A program made the translations under genes and the position numbers. From the NCBI GenBank assembly GCA_934644965.1, contig CAKUDG010000022.1, positions 1-64,000 of the forward strand: a DNA stretch of 64,000 bases, given 5' to 3'. The notes below the pieces were generated by a model. That model was not told where the DNA came from and did no database searches. It was given only the letters and a program-made list of their open reading frames with translations. Shown here piece by piece: positions 1-8,567 of this stretch (within the stretch, counting starts at the first letter, position 1; each line of letters begins with the position of its first letter). This stretch comes from an uncultured Victivallales bacterium. GTDB taxonomy: Bacteria; Verrucomicrobiota; Lentisphaeria; Victivallales; UBA1829.

Positions 1-299
1 GCATTCATCTTTTTGGTAAATTCCCACTCAAAAAAATCCCTCTTCCTCCTCACCATGGGGCTCGCTGGGCGCATACCGAAGAAAATAAGGCATAAATGCG
101 GCATAAAGAGGGAGAAGAAAGAAGCGGGCTGCCCTGCCGCTGCGCGTTTTGTTCGCCCTGTCCTCCGTGCGGACTGCTTCCGCTGCAGACGGAAAGAGAC
201 AGAAGAGACGAAGGAAAGGTCTTCCCTTTTGTGCTTATCAGGCCCGGCGGCACACGTCTTATGTGTTGTTGTTGCCGGGTGCACAAGGTCCCCTCAGAC
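1..299. other. No gene recognised (left edge)
   Basis: The stretch lies downstream of the stop of the leftmost minus-strand gene. Reading frames crossing it are short or are continuations of frames antisense to that gene, and none has a recognisable domain. I saw no convincing hairpin with a T-tract. I call it non-coding or the edge of an intergenic region cut by the window. Confidence 0.5.
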
Positions 300-3200
300 T
301 CAGGCGGTCTGTTCCGCCGCCGGAGAAGAAGAAGAGGGATTCTTTCCCTGACGTGCCCTGGAAGCGGCGTATTCATCTGCAATCTGACGGAGGATGGAAA
401 GATCGAGCTTTCCGCTTCCGAGCAGCGGCAGATGATCCACCTTGTGGAAATTTCCAGCCTTCGGGATCCAGAGATTGGAAATGCTCCGCTCTCTCAGGAG
501 TGCGACGACTTCATCAGGCGTCATGGGCATTTCCTCCGTATACAGGACAAGGAGCGCCTCTCCCTTGGCGGGATCGGGGATTCCGCCCACAGCCACGACC
601 CGTGCATCGGAGCCGCAGAGTTCGTTGATAATGCACTCGACCAGTTCGTGCGGGACCATTTCCCCGGCAATTTTGCTGAAACGGGAGAGGCGGCCGCAGA
701 TGAAGATATAGCCGTCCTCATCCATTTTGACGATATCTCCGGTATTGTAGAAGCCGTCGATGACGGCTTTTTCCGTCATTTCCGGCTCGTCCAGATATCC
801 CTGCATGACCATGGGCCCCTTGACGAAGAGCAGTCCTTCCGTATCCGGGGGAACCGGCTTGAAGGAAAGGGGATCGACCACTTTCGGACAGACATTCGGA
901 AGAGAGATCCCGATGGAGCCTTTTTTCCCGTAAATTCTCCCGAGCTCCGTGACATCGGAAGTGAAGTTGATCGTCACGACGGGGGAAAGTTCCGTGCATC
1001 CGTATCCTTCGACCACTTCCCGTTTTCCCTCCATGATTTCATGGAAACGCCGTGCCACATCCTCGCGGAGTTTTTCCGCTCCCGAGATCACCAGACGGAG
1101 CGTCCTGAACTGTTCCTTCGGACATTTCCTCATGTACGCCTGCAGAAAAGAAGGCGTGGAGAACAGCATGGTGCAGCAGTATTTTTCAATGGCGTTTCCA
1201 ACGGTCGCCGCATCCAGGGGACTCGCCACATAAGTCACCTCGCACCCCAGGCTCATGGGAATCCAGAAGCAGGTGTTAAGCCCGAAGGAATGAAAGAGAG
1301 GAAGATTTCCGAGGATGCCGTCGCTGCGGCGGTCGGGCTTTACCGTGTCCGCAATGGAGTAGACGTCGGAATTGATGTTGTGATGGGAAAGCATGACTCC
1401 CTTGGGAATGCCGGTGGAACCGCTGGAGAACAGCAGCGCGCCCGTTGCATTGACATCGTTCAGAGTCAGCGGCGAAATCAGATTCATGAGTTCGCGATAG
1501 GGGATCACAATGATTCCCAGCACGGCCAGAAGCTTCTTCCAGGAGGGAATGCCGGCGACAAGATCCTCCAGAAACACCATTTCCGGCGTCTGCCTGATCT
1601 TGATTTTTTCCAGAAAACGCCTGCTTGTGATCACATGCGTGATCCGCGCTTTCTTCACCGAAAGTTCAAAAACTTTCTGCGAAGTGGTGAAATTCAGCGG
1701 ACAGGGCACTTTGTCCGCATACAGGCTTCCCAGAATGGAAAGGGCCGCGGCGGTGCTGTTCGGAAGCAGAATTCCCACATATTTGCAGTCAGAGGAAGTC
1801 AGGCGCCGGATCTCCCGGCTCAGAAGAAGGGCGGAAAGGAATGTGGTGAAACAGTTGTAGCTTTTCCCGTCCGCATCGCGCATTACGGTTTTGAAAGGCA
1901 TGCGCTTCGCATTCTTCGCCACCTGATAGTGAAGCACATGTTCCTGATGCCGCGGATGCACGGCGGCCTCCGCTCCCAGTTCGGCAATGGCCTGCCGGGC
2001 CTCGAACGGCGTAAACTTTTTCGGAAGAGGCTTCCCGAAGGTGACGGTGGCGTAATAAGGCAGTTTCCGCGGCAGACGCAGCCGGATCCGCCCGGAATAA
2101 TAGGAAAACATGCTCCCCCAGATGTCCCCGATATGCACGGGAATGACGGGAATGTCCATATCTGCCGGGATCATTTTTTCATATCCGCCCTTGAAAAAAC
2201 CGATCGTCCCGTTCCGCGTGAGCTTCCCTTCGGGAAAGACGCAGACGATCTTCCCGGAACGGAGAAGATCCTTCACATTGTCGAACATCTGCGACATGCT
2301 CTTGTGCTTCCCCGCCGAAGGCACTTTCACAAAACCCGTCAGACGCGCCACCGGACTCAGAATCGGCACAGCATAATAATCCTCGTGCATCAGAAAACGC
2401 ACCCGGCGCGATGTGCACGCGCTGATCAGAATCCCGTCGATGAACGACACATGATTCGAAAGCAGCATCGCCGGTCCCCGTTCCGGAATGTTTTCCGCCC
2501 CTGTGATCCGGAGTTTGTACAGCGTGTGCCCAAGAGTGATGATCAGGAAACGAAGCGTGAAGTCCGGCAGAAGCCACATGGTGAACAAGGTGACCAGAAA
2601 GGTGACCGCCCCGATTGCCACAAGAAGCGTCTGCGGGGAAAAGTAAGGCATGGAGTCAGCCAGATTCCGGAAGATTTCAGGAATATCCGGATCCGCCTTT
2701 GCAGTCCCGAGCGCAAAGCAGAAGACCAGCAGAGACGCCGCCAGCACCATCGTAAAGCAAATCGCATTGTTGCACGCCAGCGCCGCTCCACGCACCTCCG
2801 GACGCACGCGCTGCTGGAAATATGCCCGCAGCGGCACTATGAAAAGCCCTCCGCAAAGCCCTGCCATCGCCAGCCAGAACATCGCAGTGATGTGCATATG
2901 CAGTTGCAGGTCAAAGGTCCCGCTGACAAAAAGATGCGGAATCGAAAGCGAGACCTGCGTCACCGCTCCCGGAAAATACGCCGCAATCGGCAGCGAAAGC
3001 GCCACTCCCGCCGCCCCGAAAGGCACCAGCCCCAGCTCCACTTTCCTTCCGGAAAGACGCCCCGCAAGATAACAGCCGATTCCCATTCCCAGCGCAGGAG
3101 CCAGCTGGAGAAGTCCGATTTCCGTATCTCCTCCGCCGTCGTCAAGGGTGTATTTGGCATAGAGAATCAAAAGCGTCTGGATGGCCACTCCGATCCCGAG

Positions 3201-3920
3201 GAAGAAACCGTCTCCGAGCGCCGCAAGCAGGAGCCCGTGATTCCCCGCCAGTTCGCGCACCCCCATCTTCAGTCCTTCCCAGGAACGGTAGGCAAGCTCC
3301 TTCTTCCGCTGCACCGCCGAAATCACCGGCACAATCGACGCAGACACCAGAAGCCCCACGAAGGAAATCCCGCAAAGCAGCAGTCCGCAGTGAAACAGAT
3401 TCCCCTCCAGCGCCATCTTCATGAAAGGCGCGGACCCCATCCCCAGAATTGCCCCCAGAAAGGTCATGATCCCGACGTCCCCGTTCGCACGCGACAATTC
3501 CTTTTCCGGGAAAGTCTCCGGCAGAATCCCGTTGAACGCCGGACTGAAAAATGCCGACTGCCCCGTCATCAGAAACATCACCCCCAGCACCGGCCACACT
3601 CCCCAGGATTCCGTTTTCGCCAGAACAAACGCCCCCCCGAGCATGATGAAAAACTCCAGCACCTTCGACAGCATGATGATGTAGCGCTTCGGCATGTGGT
3701 CCGCCAGCGCCCCCGCAGGCGATGTCAGCGCAAGAAACGGAATCACATACGCAAAGGTCAGCAGCATCAGAAAGACGGAATCCTTGAAATAGTTGCCGCT
3801 GCCGCCCACAACCGCAAGCGTCGCGAGCATTTTGAACGCGTTGTCGTTGAAGACTCCCAGAAACTGGGTGGTGCATAACGGAGAGATTCGTCTCATGAAA
3901 TTCGTCTGGGAGGGCGTCAT
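300..3920 (-). CDS. MFS transporter / PlsC acyltransferase / acyl-ACP synthetase fusion (LplT-Aas type)
   Basis: A 1206-residue three-domain protein predicted to import lysophospholipid and re-acylate it at the inner membrane. Residues 15-455 form a multi-pass MFS domain with the LplT-like opening FLGVFNDNAFK. Residues 465-640 are a PlsC acyltransferase with the HX4D catalytic pair (His490, Asp495) and the FPEG motif near 562. The rest is an AMP-binding acyl ligase with the phosphate-binding motif SSGSTGIPKG and the YNTGD and GR..R..KIAGE signatures near the C-terminus. E. coli splits these functions between LplT and Aas, and fused forms are known in other bacteria. The chosen ATG has AAGGA five bases or fewer upstream; the Met at residue 9 is an alternative. 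The gene lies 136 bp after the LysM gene on the same strand. Family assignment is sure; the exact lipid substrate is inferred. Confidence 0.93.
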   Translation of the reverse strand: MTPSQTNFMRRISPLCTTQFLGVFNDNAFKMLATLAVVGGSGNYFKDSVFLMLLTFAYVIPFLALTSPAGALADHMPKRYIIMLSKVLEFFIMLGGAFVLAKTESWGVWPVLGVMFLMTGQSAFFSPAFNGILPETFPEKELSRANGDVGIMTFLGAILGMGSAPFMKMALEGNLFHCGLLLCGISFVGLLVSASIVPVISAVQRKKELAYRSWEGLKMGVRELAGNHGLLLAALGDGFFLGIGVAIQTLLILYAKYTLDDGGGDTEIGLLQLAPALGMGIGCYLAGRLSGRKVELGLVPFGAAGVALSLPIAAYFPGAVTQVSLSIPHLFVSGTFDLQLHMHITAMFWLAMAGLCGGLFIVPLRAYFQQRVRPEVRGAALACNNAICFTMVLAASLLVFCFALGTAKADPDIPEIFRNLADSMPYFSPQTLLVAIGAVTFLVTLFTMWLLPDFTLRFLIITLGHTLYKLRITGAENIPERGPAMLLSNHVSFIDGILISACTSRRVRFLMHEDYYAVPILSPVARLTGFVKVPSAGKHKSMSQMFDNVKDLLRSGKIVCVFPEGKLTRNGTIGFFKGGYEKMIPADMDIPVIPVHIGDIWGSMFSYYSGRIRLRLPRKLPYYATVTFGKPLPKKFTPFEARQAIAELGAEAAVHPRHQEHVLHYQVAKNAKRMPFKTVMRDADGKSYNCFTTFLSALLLSREIRRLTSSDCKYVGILLPNSTAAALSILGSLYADKVPCPLNFTTSQKVFELSVKKARITHVITSRRFLEKIKIRQTPEMVFLEDLVAGIPSWKKLLAVLGIIVIPYRELMNLISPLTLNDVNATGALLFSSGSTGIPKGVMLSHHNINSDVYSIADTVKPDRRSDGILGNLPLFHSFGLNTCFWIPMSLGCEVTYVASPLDAATVGNAIEKYCCTMLFSTPSFLQAYMRKCPKEQFRTLRLVISGAEKLREDVARRFHEIMEGKREVVEGYGCTELSPVVTINFTSDVTELGRIYGKKGSIGISLPNVCPKVVDPLSFKPVPPDTEGLLFVKGPMVMQGYLDEPEMTEKAVIDGFYNTGDIVKMDEDGYIFICGRLSRFSKIAGEMVPHELVECIINELCGSDARVVAVGGIPDPAKGEALLVLYTEEMPMTPDEVVALLRERSISNLWIPKAGNFHKVDHLPLLGSGKLDLSILRQIADEYAASRARQGKNPSSSSPAAEQTA

Positions 3921-4056
3921 CTGTCCTTGGAATCCTTCGCTGATGAAATTGTCCCGGATGAGCGGCGTTTCCGCCCCGTCGCTTCGGTCGCCATGACGGA
4001 GCTCCTCCTTTCACACACGCTTCTTCCCCGGAATCTTTCTTCCTTCATTTCTCAAC

Positions 4057-4632
4057 TCAACGGACCGGAATTTTCAGTTTCTGCCCGATCCTGAGAACAT
4101 CGGAACTCATGTTGTTGGCTTTTTTGATGTCCGAAATGGAAACTCCGTAGGCCTTGGAAATCGCGCTGAGAGTCGCTCCCGGCTGAACGGTGTATTCCAC
4201 ATATTCCTGCATTGCGCCGGAAGAGGAGGCGTCGGGAACCTGGGAACGGGTCAGGCGGTCGGCGATTTTTTCCAGCTGCGCTTCACGGACTTCCGCATCC
4301 GCGGCTATCTGACGCTTCAGACGCGTCACTTCCGCGGAAAGTTCCTCGTTGCTGCGCGCAAGTGTCTCGACTTCCCGGCGAAGATCCATGACTGACGCTT
4401 CCAGACGGGCGTTGTCATCCTGCATCGTGGTCACACGCTGCATCAGAGTGTCAATCCGGTTTTCGTAATATCTCATCGCCTCCTGCGGCGTCTTGAAAGC
4501 CACAGCGCCGCCGCCACTATTGCCTCCTCCTCCCTGCCGGGAGACCGCAGACGCAGAAACAGGTGCCTGGGCATAAAGCGCAGCAGCCATGCATGACAGA
4601 AAAACGATCAATCCCATAAGCATCTTCTTCAT
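4057..4632 (-). CDS. Secreted coiled-coil LysM protein
   Basis: A 191-residue exported protein. The start MKKMLMGLIVF was chosen because AAGGAG lies 10 bases upstream and a signal peptide ending near the AQA follows directly; the frame is open further upstream but that part has no signal. Order of parts: signal peptide (1-22), a Gly/Ser linker, a coiled coil at about 50-125 rich in Leu, Glu and Arg heptads, and one C-terminal LysM module (about 145-191: YTVQPGATLSAISKAYGVS and the GQKLKIP ending). LysM modules bind peptidoglycan, so the protein probably sits on the wall in the periplasm. It follows serS by about 230 bp. Its specific role cannot be deduced. Confidence 0.85.
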   Translation of the reverse strand: MKKMLMGLIVFLSCMAAALYAQAPVSASAVSRQGGGGNSGGGAVAFKTPQEAMRYYENRIDTLMQRVTTMQDDNARLEASVMDLRREVETLARSNEELSAEVTRLKRQIAADAEVREAQLEKIADRLTRSQVPDASSSGAMQEYVEYTVQPGATLSAISKAYGVSISDIKKANNMSSDVLRIGQKLKIPVR

Positions 4633-4862
4633 GGTCCTTTTTCTCCTTGGAATTCCTGTCCTTTTCTTTTTTTCCGTTCTCTCTCCGCCGGAGAGAACTG
4701 TCCCCCGGAGTTCTCCCCCTCCATCGGAATGCCTCCCGTGAACGGAAACACGGGAACAAAGCCGAAACCAAAGCGCGGAAGAGCGGAAAAGGGAATCATG
4801 GGGAATATGAGAAAACGGGGAAAACATCCTCCGGCTCTCTTCTCCCGCTGCTTCAGCAGTTT

Positions 4863-6149
4863 CTATTTTTTCTCCGGATCCATCCTGTCGAATCCGCAAT
4901 AGGGCTGGAGCACCTTCGGAATCAGGACTGACCCGTCCGCCTGAAGATGGTTCTCCAGAAATGCAATCAGCATCCGCGGCGGCGCCACCACGGTGTTGTT
5001 GAGCGTATGGACCAGATAATTGCCGTCCTTGCCCCTGGCACGAATCCGGAGCCTGCGGGCCTGTGCGTCGCCGAGCGTGGAACAGGAACCCACTTCAAAA
5101 TACTTCCGCTGGCGGGGCGACCAGGCTTCCACATCGAGAGACTTCACTTTCAGATCGGCAAGATCTCCGGAACAGCATTCCAGCGTCCGCACGGGGATCT
5201 CCATGGAGCGGAAGAAGTCCACCGTATTTTTCCAGAGCCGGTCGAACCACTCCATGCTTTCCTCCGGCCGGCAGAGAACGATCATTTCCTGCTTCTCAAA
5301 CTGATGGATCCGGTAGACTCCGCGTTCTTCGATTCCATGCGCTCCTTTTTCCTTGCGGAAACAGGGCGAATAACTGGTCAGGGCAATCGGGAGCTCGTCT
5401 TCGGGGATGATCTGGTCGATGAAGCGCCCGATCATCGAGTGTTCGGACGTCCCGATCAGATACAGGTCCTCCCCTTCAATCTTGTACATCATGGAATCCA
5501 TTTCCGCAAAACTCATCACCCCCGACACCACATTCCCGCGAATCATGAATGGGGGAATGCAGTAGGTGAACCCGCGATTCACCATGAAGTTCCTCGCGTA
5601 AGCCAGGATTGAGGAATGCAGAATCGCGGTCTTGCCCGTCAGGTAATAAAATCCGTTTCCGGCGACGCGTCTGGCGCTGTCGAGATCAATTCCCCTCAGC
5701 CGTTCCATGATCTCCGTATGATACGGAATCTCAAAATCCGGAACCACAGGCTCGCCGAAACGTTCTCGTTCCACATTTTCGGAATCATCCTTCCCGATGG
5801 GAACAGAGGAGTCGATCATATTCGGAAGCACCATGAGATTTTTCATCAGAGCTTCTTCGAGCGTCTTTTCCTCTGCTCCGAGTGCGGCAATTTTTTCTCC
5901 TTCCAGGGCAATTTCCCTTTTCAGAGCCTCGGCCTCGGCTTTCTTCCCCTGCCCCATGAGTCCGCCAATCTGTTTGGAGGCGGAATTGCGCCGGGCACGG
6001 AGCGTTTCAACTTCCGTCTTGATCGCGCGGTGACGGACGTCCTGTTCCAGCACCTGGTCCACCAGTTCCAGTTTCCTCTCCTGGAACTTCTTCCGGATAT
6101 TTTCACGGACCGCCTCGGGATTTTCCCGTATGAATTTGATATCCAGCAT
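4863..6149 (-). CDS. serS: Seryl-tRNA synthetase
   Basis: A 428-residue class II synthetase that charges tRNA(Ser) in the cytoplasm. It has the SerS N-terminal antiparallel coiled coil (about residues 30-105, after MLDIKFIRENPEAV), motif 2 with SPCFRKEKGAHG and the following YRIHQFEKQE, and motif 3 with its conserved Arg in NNTVVAPPRMLIAFLEN. Length matches the family. Motif 3 reads NNTVVAPPR where most bacterial enzymes have a NGSG-type sequence; motif 2 has AHG after the Lys. Both are closer to the form I recall from some archaea. GGGAG lies 10 bases before the ATG, and the start is 27 bp after the rpiB-glyA stop, so the genes are probably cotranscribed. Confidence 0.97.
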   Translation of the reverse strand: MLDIKFIRENPEAVRENIRKKFQERKLELVDQVLEQDVRHRAIKTEVETLRARRNSASKQIGGLMGQGKKAEAEALKREIALEGEKIAALGAEEKTLEEALMKNLMVLPNMIDSSVPIGKDDSENVERERFGEPVVPDFEIPYHTEIMERLRGIDLDSARRVAGNGFYYLTGKTAILHSSILAYARNFMVNRGFTYCIPPFMIRGNVVSGVMSFAEMDSMMYKIEGEDLYLIGTSEHSMIGRFIDQIIPEDELPIALTSYSPCFRKEKGAHGIEERGVYRIHQFEKQEMIVLCRPEESMEWFDRLWKNTVDFFRSMEIPVRTLECCSGDLADLKVKSLDVEAWSPRQRKYFEVGSCSTLGDAQARRLRIRARGKDGNYLVHTLNNTVVAPPRMLIAFLENHLQADGSVLIPKVLQPYCGFDRMDPEKK

Positions 6150-6176
6150 GCTTTTTCATCTCCCTTTTTGCGGTGC

Positions 6177-7907
6177 TCAGAAGCGGGGAAGCGGAAAGTC
6201 GCGGGTGAAGGCATGGACTTCCGCGGCTATGGCTTTCAGAACTTCTTCGTTATCACGGCCGGCAACGGCGCGGTCGATGAAATCCGCGATTTTCAGCATT
6301 TCCGCTTCCTTCATCCCGCGTGTTGTGACGGCCGGGGTCCCGATCCGGATGCCGCTGGTCACGGTCGGCTTCTGGGGATCGAAGGGGATCATGTTCTTGT
6401 TGACGGTGATCGCCGCTTTGTCGAGAACAAGCGCCACTTCTTTACCTGTCGTGTTCTTCGGACGCAGGTCCACCAGCATCAGGTGATTGTCCGTCCCTCC
6501 GGAAACGATGCGGTATCCTTTGTCCATCAGGGCCTGTGCCAGGACGGCGGCGTTCTTCTTCACCTGAGCCTGATAACGCCGGAAGTCTTCGGACATCGCC
6601 TCGCGGAAACAGATCGCCTTCGCAGCAATCACGTGCATGAGAGGACCTCCCTGAAGTCCGGGAAACACTTTGGAATTGATGGCCTTCAGATATTTCTCGC
6701 GGCAGAGAATCAAGCCGGAACGGGGACCGCGGAGAGTTTTATGCGTCGTCGTCGTGACAATGTCCGCATACGGGACCGGGCTTTCGTGCAGTCCGGCCGC
6801 CACCAGCCCCGCAATGTGCGCCATGTCCACCACCATGTATGCGCCGACCTTGTCCGCAATCTCGCGGATCGCCTTGAAATCGATCTCCCGCGGATACGCG
6901 CTCGCACCTGCAAAAATCAGGCGGGGACGGCATTCCAGAGCCAGTCGCTCCAGTTCCGCATAATCAATCCTCTCCGTCTCGGGAGACACCCCGTAGGGTA
7001 CGATTTTGTACAGCATCCCGCTGAAGTTGAGCGGATGCCCGTGCGTCAGATGTCCGCCGTGGTCAAGGCTCATGGCAAGCACCGTGTCGCCCGGCTGGAT
7101 CAGCGCAAAATACGCCGCCATGTTCGCCTGGCTCCCCGCATGCGCCTGCACATTCGCCGCTTCCGCACCGAAAAGTTTGCAGGCCCGGTCTATGGCCAGC
7201 TGTTCCACCTCATCGACAAACTCGCAACCGTTGTAATAACGTTTCCGCGGATATCCTTCCGCATACTTGTTGGTCAGAACCGATCCCTGCGCCGCGCGGA
7301 CTGCCGTGCTCGTGAAATTCTCGGAGGCAATCAGTTCGATCCCCGCGTCCTGACGAAGAGCCTCACAGTCGATCCACTTTGCAATCTCGGGATCCGCGGA
7401 GCGGACCGCCGCGATGTCGTCATACGAATTGCGCTCCAGTTTCTCCAGACGGCGCAGGTGGCGCTCCTCCCCGGAAAACGGCGTGGAAAACCATTCTTTC
7501 ACAATTTCCAGAATTTCCTCCGTCTTGAGAAAATCCGCAGGAATCACCAGCACATTGGAGCAGTTGTGACTCCGGCTGCCCGCCGCTGTCCGCACATTGT
7601 CGGCTATGACGGCGCGAACGCCGTGAAAACGGTTCGCATTGATGCCCATCCCCACTCCGGAACGGCAGATCAGGATCCCGCAGGAAAGCTCTCCCTTGGA
7701 AATGTCGAAACTCAGTCCCCGGGCAAAATCCGGATAATCGTCCTCCGGATCAAACTCCGCAGGCCCGTAGTCTTTCGGAGTGAAGCCGGACTCCTTCAGA
7801 TAGGCGATCAAAATCTTTTTCAATTCAAATCCGCCGTGGTCCGAGGCAATCCCCACCACGCGGCCCGCCGCCTGTCCCTCTTGCTGCCAGTCAATGATTT
7901 TCTGCAT
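6177..7907 (-). CDS. glyA: Fusion of ribose-5-phosphate isomerase B and serine hydroxymethyltransferase
   Basis: A 576-residue bifunctional protein. Residues 15-150 are an RpiB domain (ribose-5-P to ribulose-5-P) with SDHGG at 22-26, the catalytic Cys81 in LICRSGVGMGINAN and the HN pair at 114-115. The Cys loop reads CRSG where the common form is CGTG. Residues 165-576 are a complete GlyA (serine plus tetrahydrofolate to glycine plus methylene-THF), with IELIASENF, the YAEGYP stretch and the PLP Lys390 in TTTTHKTLRGPR. There is no stop or frame change between the parts. GGGAG lies six bases before the ATG, and the start overlaps the upstream phosphatase gene by 17 bp. In Bacillus the order is ywlE, rpiB (ywlF), ywlG, glyA, so the fusion joins genes that are often neighbours. 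Confidence 0.95.
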   Translation of the reverse strand: MQKIIDWQQEGQAAGRVVGIASDHGGFELKKILIAYLKESGFTPKDYGPAEFDPEDDYPDFARGLSFDISKGELSCGILICRSGVGMGINANRFHGVRAVIADNVRTAAGSRSHNCSNVLVIPADFLKTEEILEIVKEWFSTPFSGEERHLRRLEKLERNSYDDIAAVRSADPEIAKWIDCEALRQDAGIELIASENFTSTAVRAAQGSVLTNKYAEGYPRKRYYNGCEFVDEVEQLAIDRACKLFGAEAANVQAHAGSQANMAAYFALIQPGDTVLAMSLDHGGHLTHGHPLNFSGMLYKIVPYGVSPETERIDYAELERLALECRPRLIFAGASAYPREIDFKAIREIADKVGAYMVVDMAHIAGLVAAGLHESPVPYADIVTTTTHKTLRGPRSGLILCREKYLKAINSKVFPGLQGGPLMHVIAAKAICFREAMSEDFRRYQAQVKKNAAVLAQALMDKGYRIVSGGTDNHLMLVDLRPKNTTGKEVALVLDKAAITVNKNMIPFDPQKPTVTSGIRIGTPAVTTRGMKEAEMLKIADFIDRAVAGRDNEEVLKAIAAEVHAFTRDFPLPRF

Positions 7908-8451
7908 GATTCACTCCCTGTAATATATTGATTTGGCCTTCCCGTCCGATCCTGATCTCCTGATACAGCGCGTCGAGAGCCGTCTTCATCTCCGCGAAAC
8001 AATCGGCATATTCTTTTTCATCTCCTCCGAAAGGATCTCTCACATCCGTGTTTTTCCTGCCGGCGAAATCCAGCAGAAGAGCCGTCTTCCCCGCCGCACG
8101 CGGGCAGAGCCGCGCAATCCCCCCGCGGTGAGCTTTCGACAGCGCCACAATCAAATCCGCGGATTCCAGCATCTCCACTGTCAGTCTGCGGCTTCTGTGC
8201 TCCTCAATCCCGTTCCCGCAAAAGTCCGACAGCACCGAACGCGCGTGAAGAGACGCCTTCTCTCCTTCCTCCGCGAAGAGTCCCGCCGATTCCGCCTTCA
8301 GAAAAAGATGGGATTCCTCCTCCTCTTCCTTCCTGGCGCCAACGCCCGCGGCAGACTGCTGAATCCCGTCTCTTCTGCACAGAAAATTGAAATAAGCCTC
8401 GCACATCGGGCTTCTGCAGGTGTTCCCGGTACAGACAAACAATATTTTCAT
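7891..8451 (-). CDS. Low-molecular-weight protein phosphatase, YwlE-like (probable protein-arginine phosphatase)
   Basis: A 186-residue cytoplasmic phosphatase. The active-site loop VCTGNTCRSP (residues 6-15) has the CX5R signature, and the general-acid Asp is in the DVRDPFGG motif near the C-terminus. Classic tyrosine phosphatases have Ile between the Asn and the second Cys (GNICRSP). Thr there is the known specificity mark of YwlE-type arginine phosphatases. An acidic insert (RKEEEEES) near residue 40 is unusual. I chose the ATG at 8451: the frame is open to 8538, but the earlier ATG codons overlap a likely -10 box and the loop should begin near the N-terminus. No strong ribosome binding site is visible. 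It is first in the rpiB-glyA/serS operon. No arginine kinase (mcsB) is in the window. Confidence 0.88.
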   Translation of the reverse strand: MKILFVCTGNTCRSPMCEAYFNFLCRRDGIQQSAAGVGARKEEEEESHLFLKAESAGLFAEEGEKASLHARSVLSDFCGNGIEEHRSRRLTVEMLESADLIVALSKAHRGGIARLCPRAAGKTALLLDFAGRKNTDVRDPFGGDEKEYADCFAEMKTALDALYQEIRIGREGQINILQGVNHAENH

Positions 8452-8529
8452 CGCGCACAGCAAATCTTCTGTTCGTGTGTTGAAAAAAGCTTCCTCCGGA
8501 GATATGGTAACAATCTTCCTGGAGTGCAT

Positions 8530-8535
8530 AATATA
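8530..8535 (-). promoter_or_regulatory. Candidate -10 box (TATATT) of the phosphatase/rpiB-glyA operon
   Basis: TATATT followed by ATGC on the minus strand lies about 80 bases before the phosphatase start, in the 116-bp divergent gap with trmB. It resembles the -10 boxes before rpsT and acpP. No clear -35 element was found. The site is inferred from sequence only. Confidence 0.4.
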
Positions 8536-8567
8536 CAACCTATTTTTGAAATTACACCCATCCTGAC

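Noticed and set aside
96..3878. Plus-strand open frame of about 1260 codons opposite the MFS/acyltransferase fusion
   Set aside because: It is antisense to a gene with clear domains in three parts. Its product is rich in Arg, His and Pro without any domain, as expected from the mirror of GC-rich codons.
5616..7931. Plus-strand frame of 771 codons opposite serS and rpiB-glyA
   Set aside because: It runs across two certain genes and has no domain; a shadow of codon bias.
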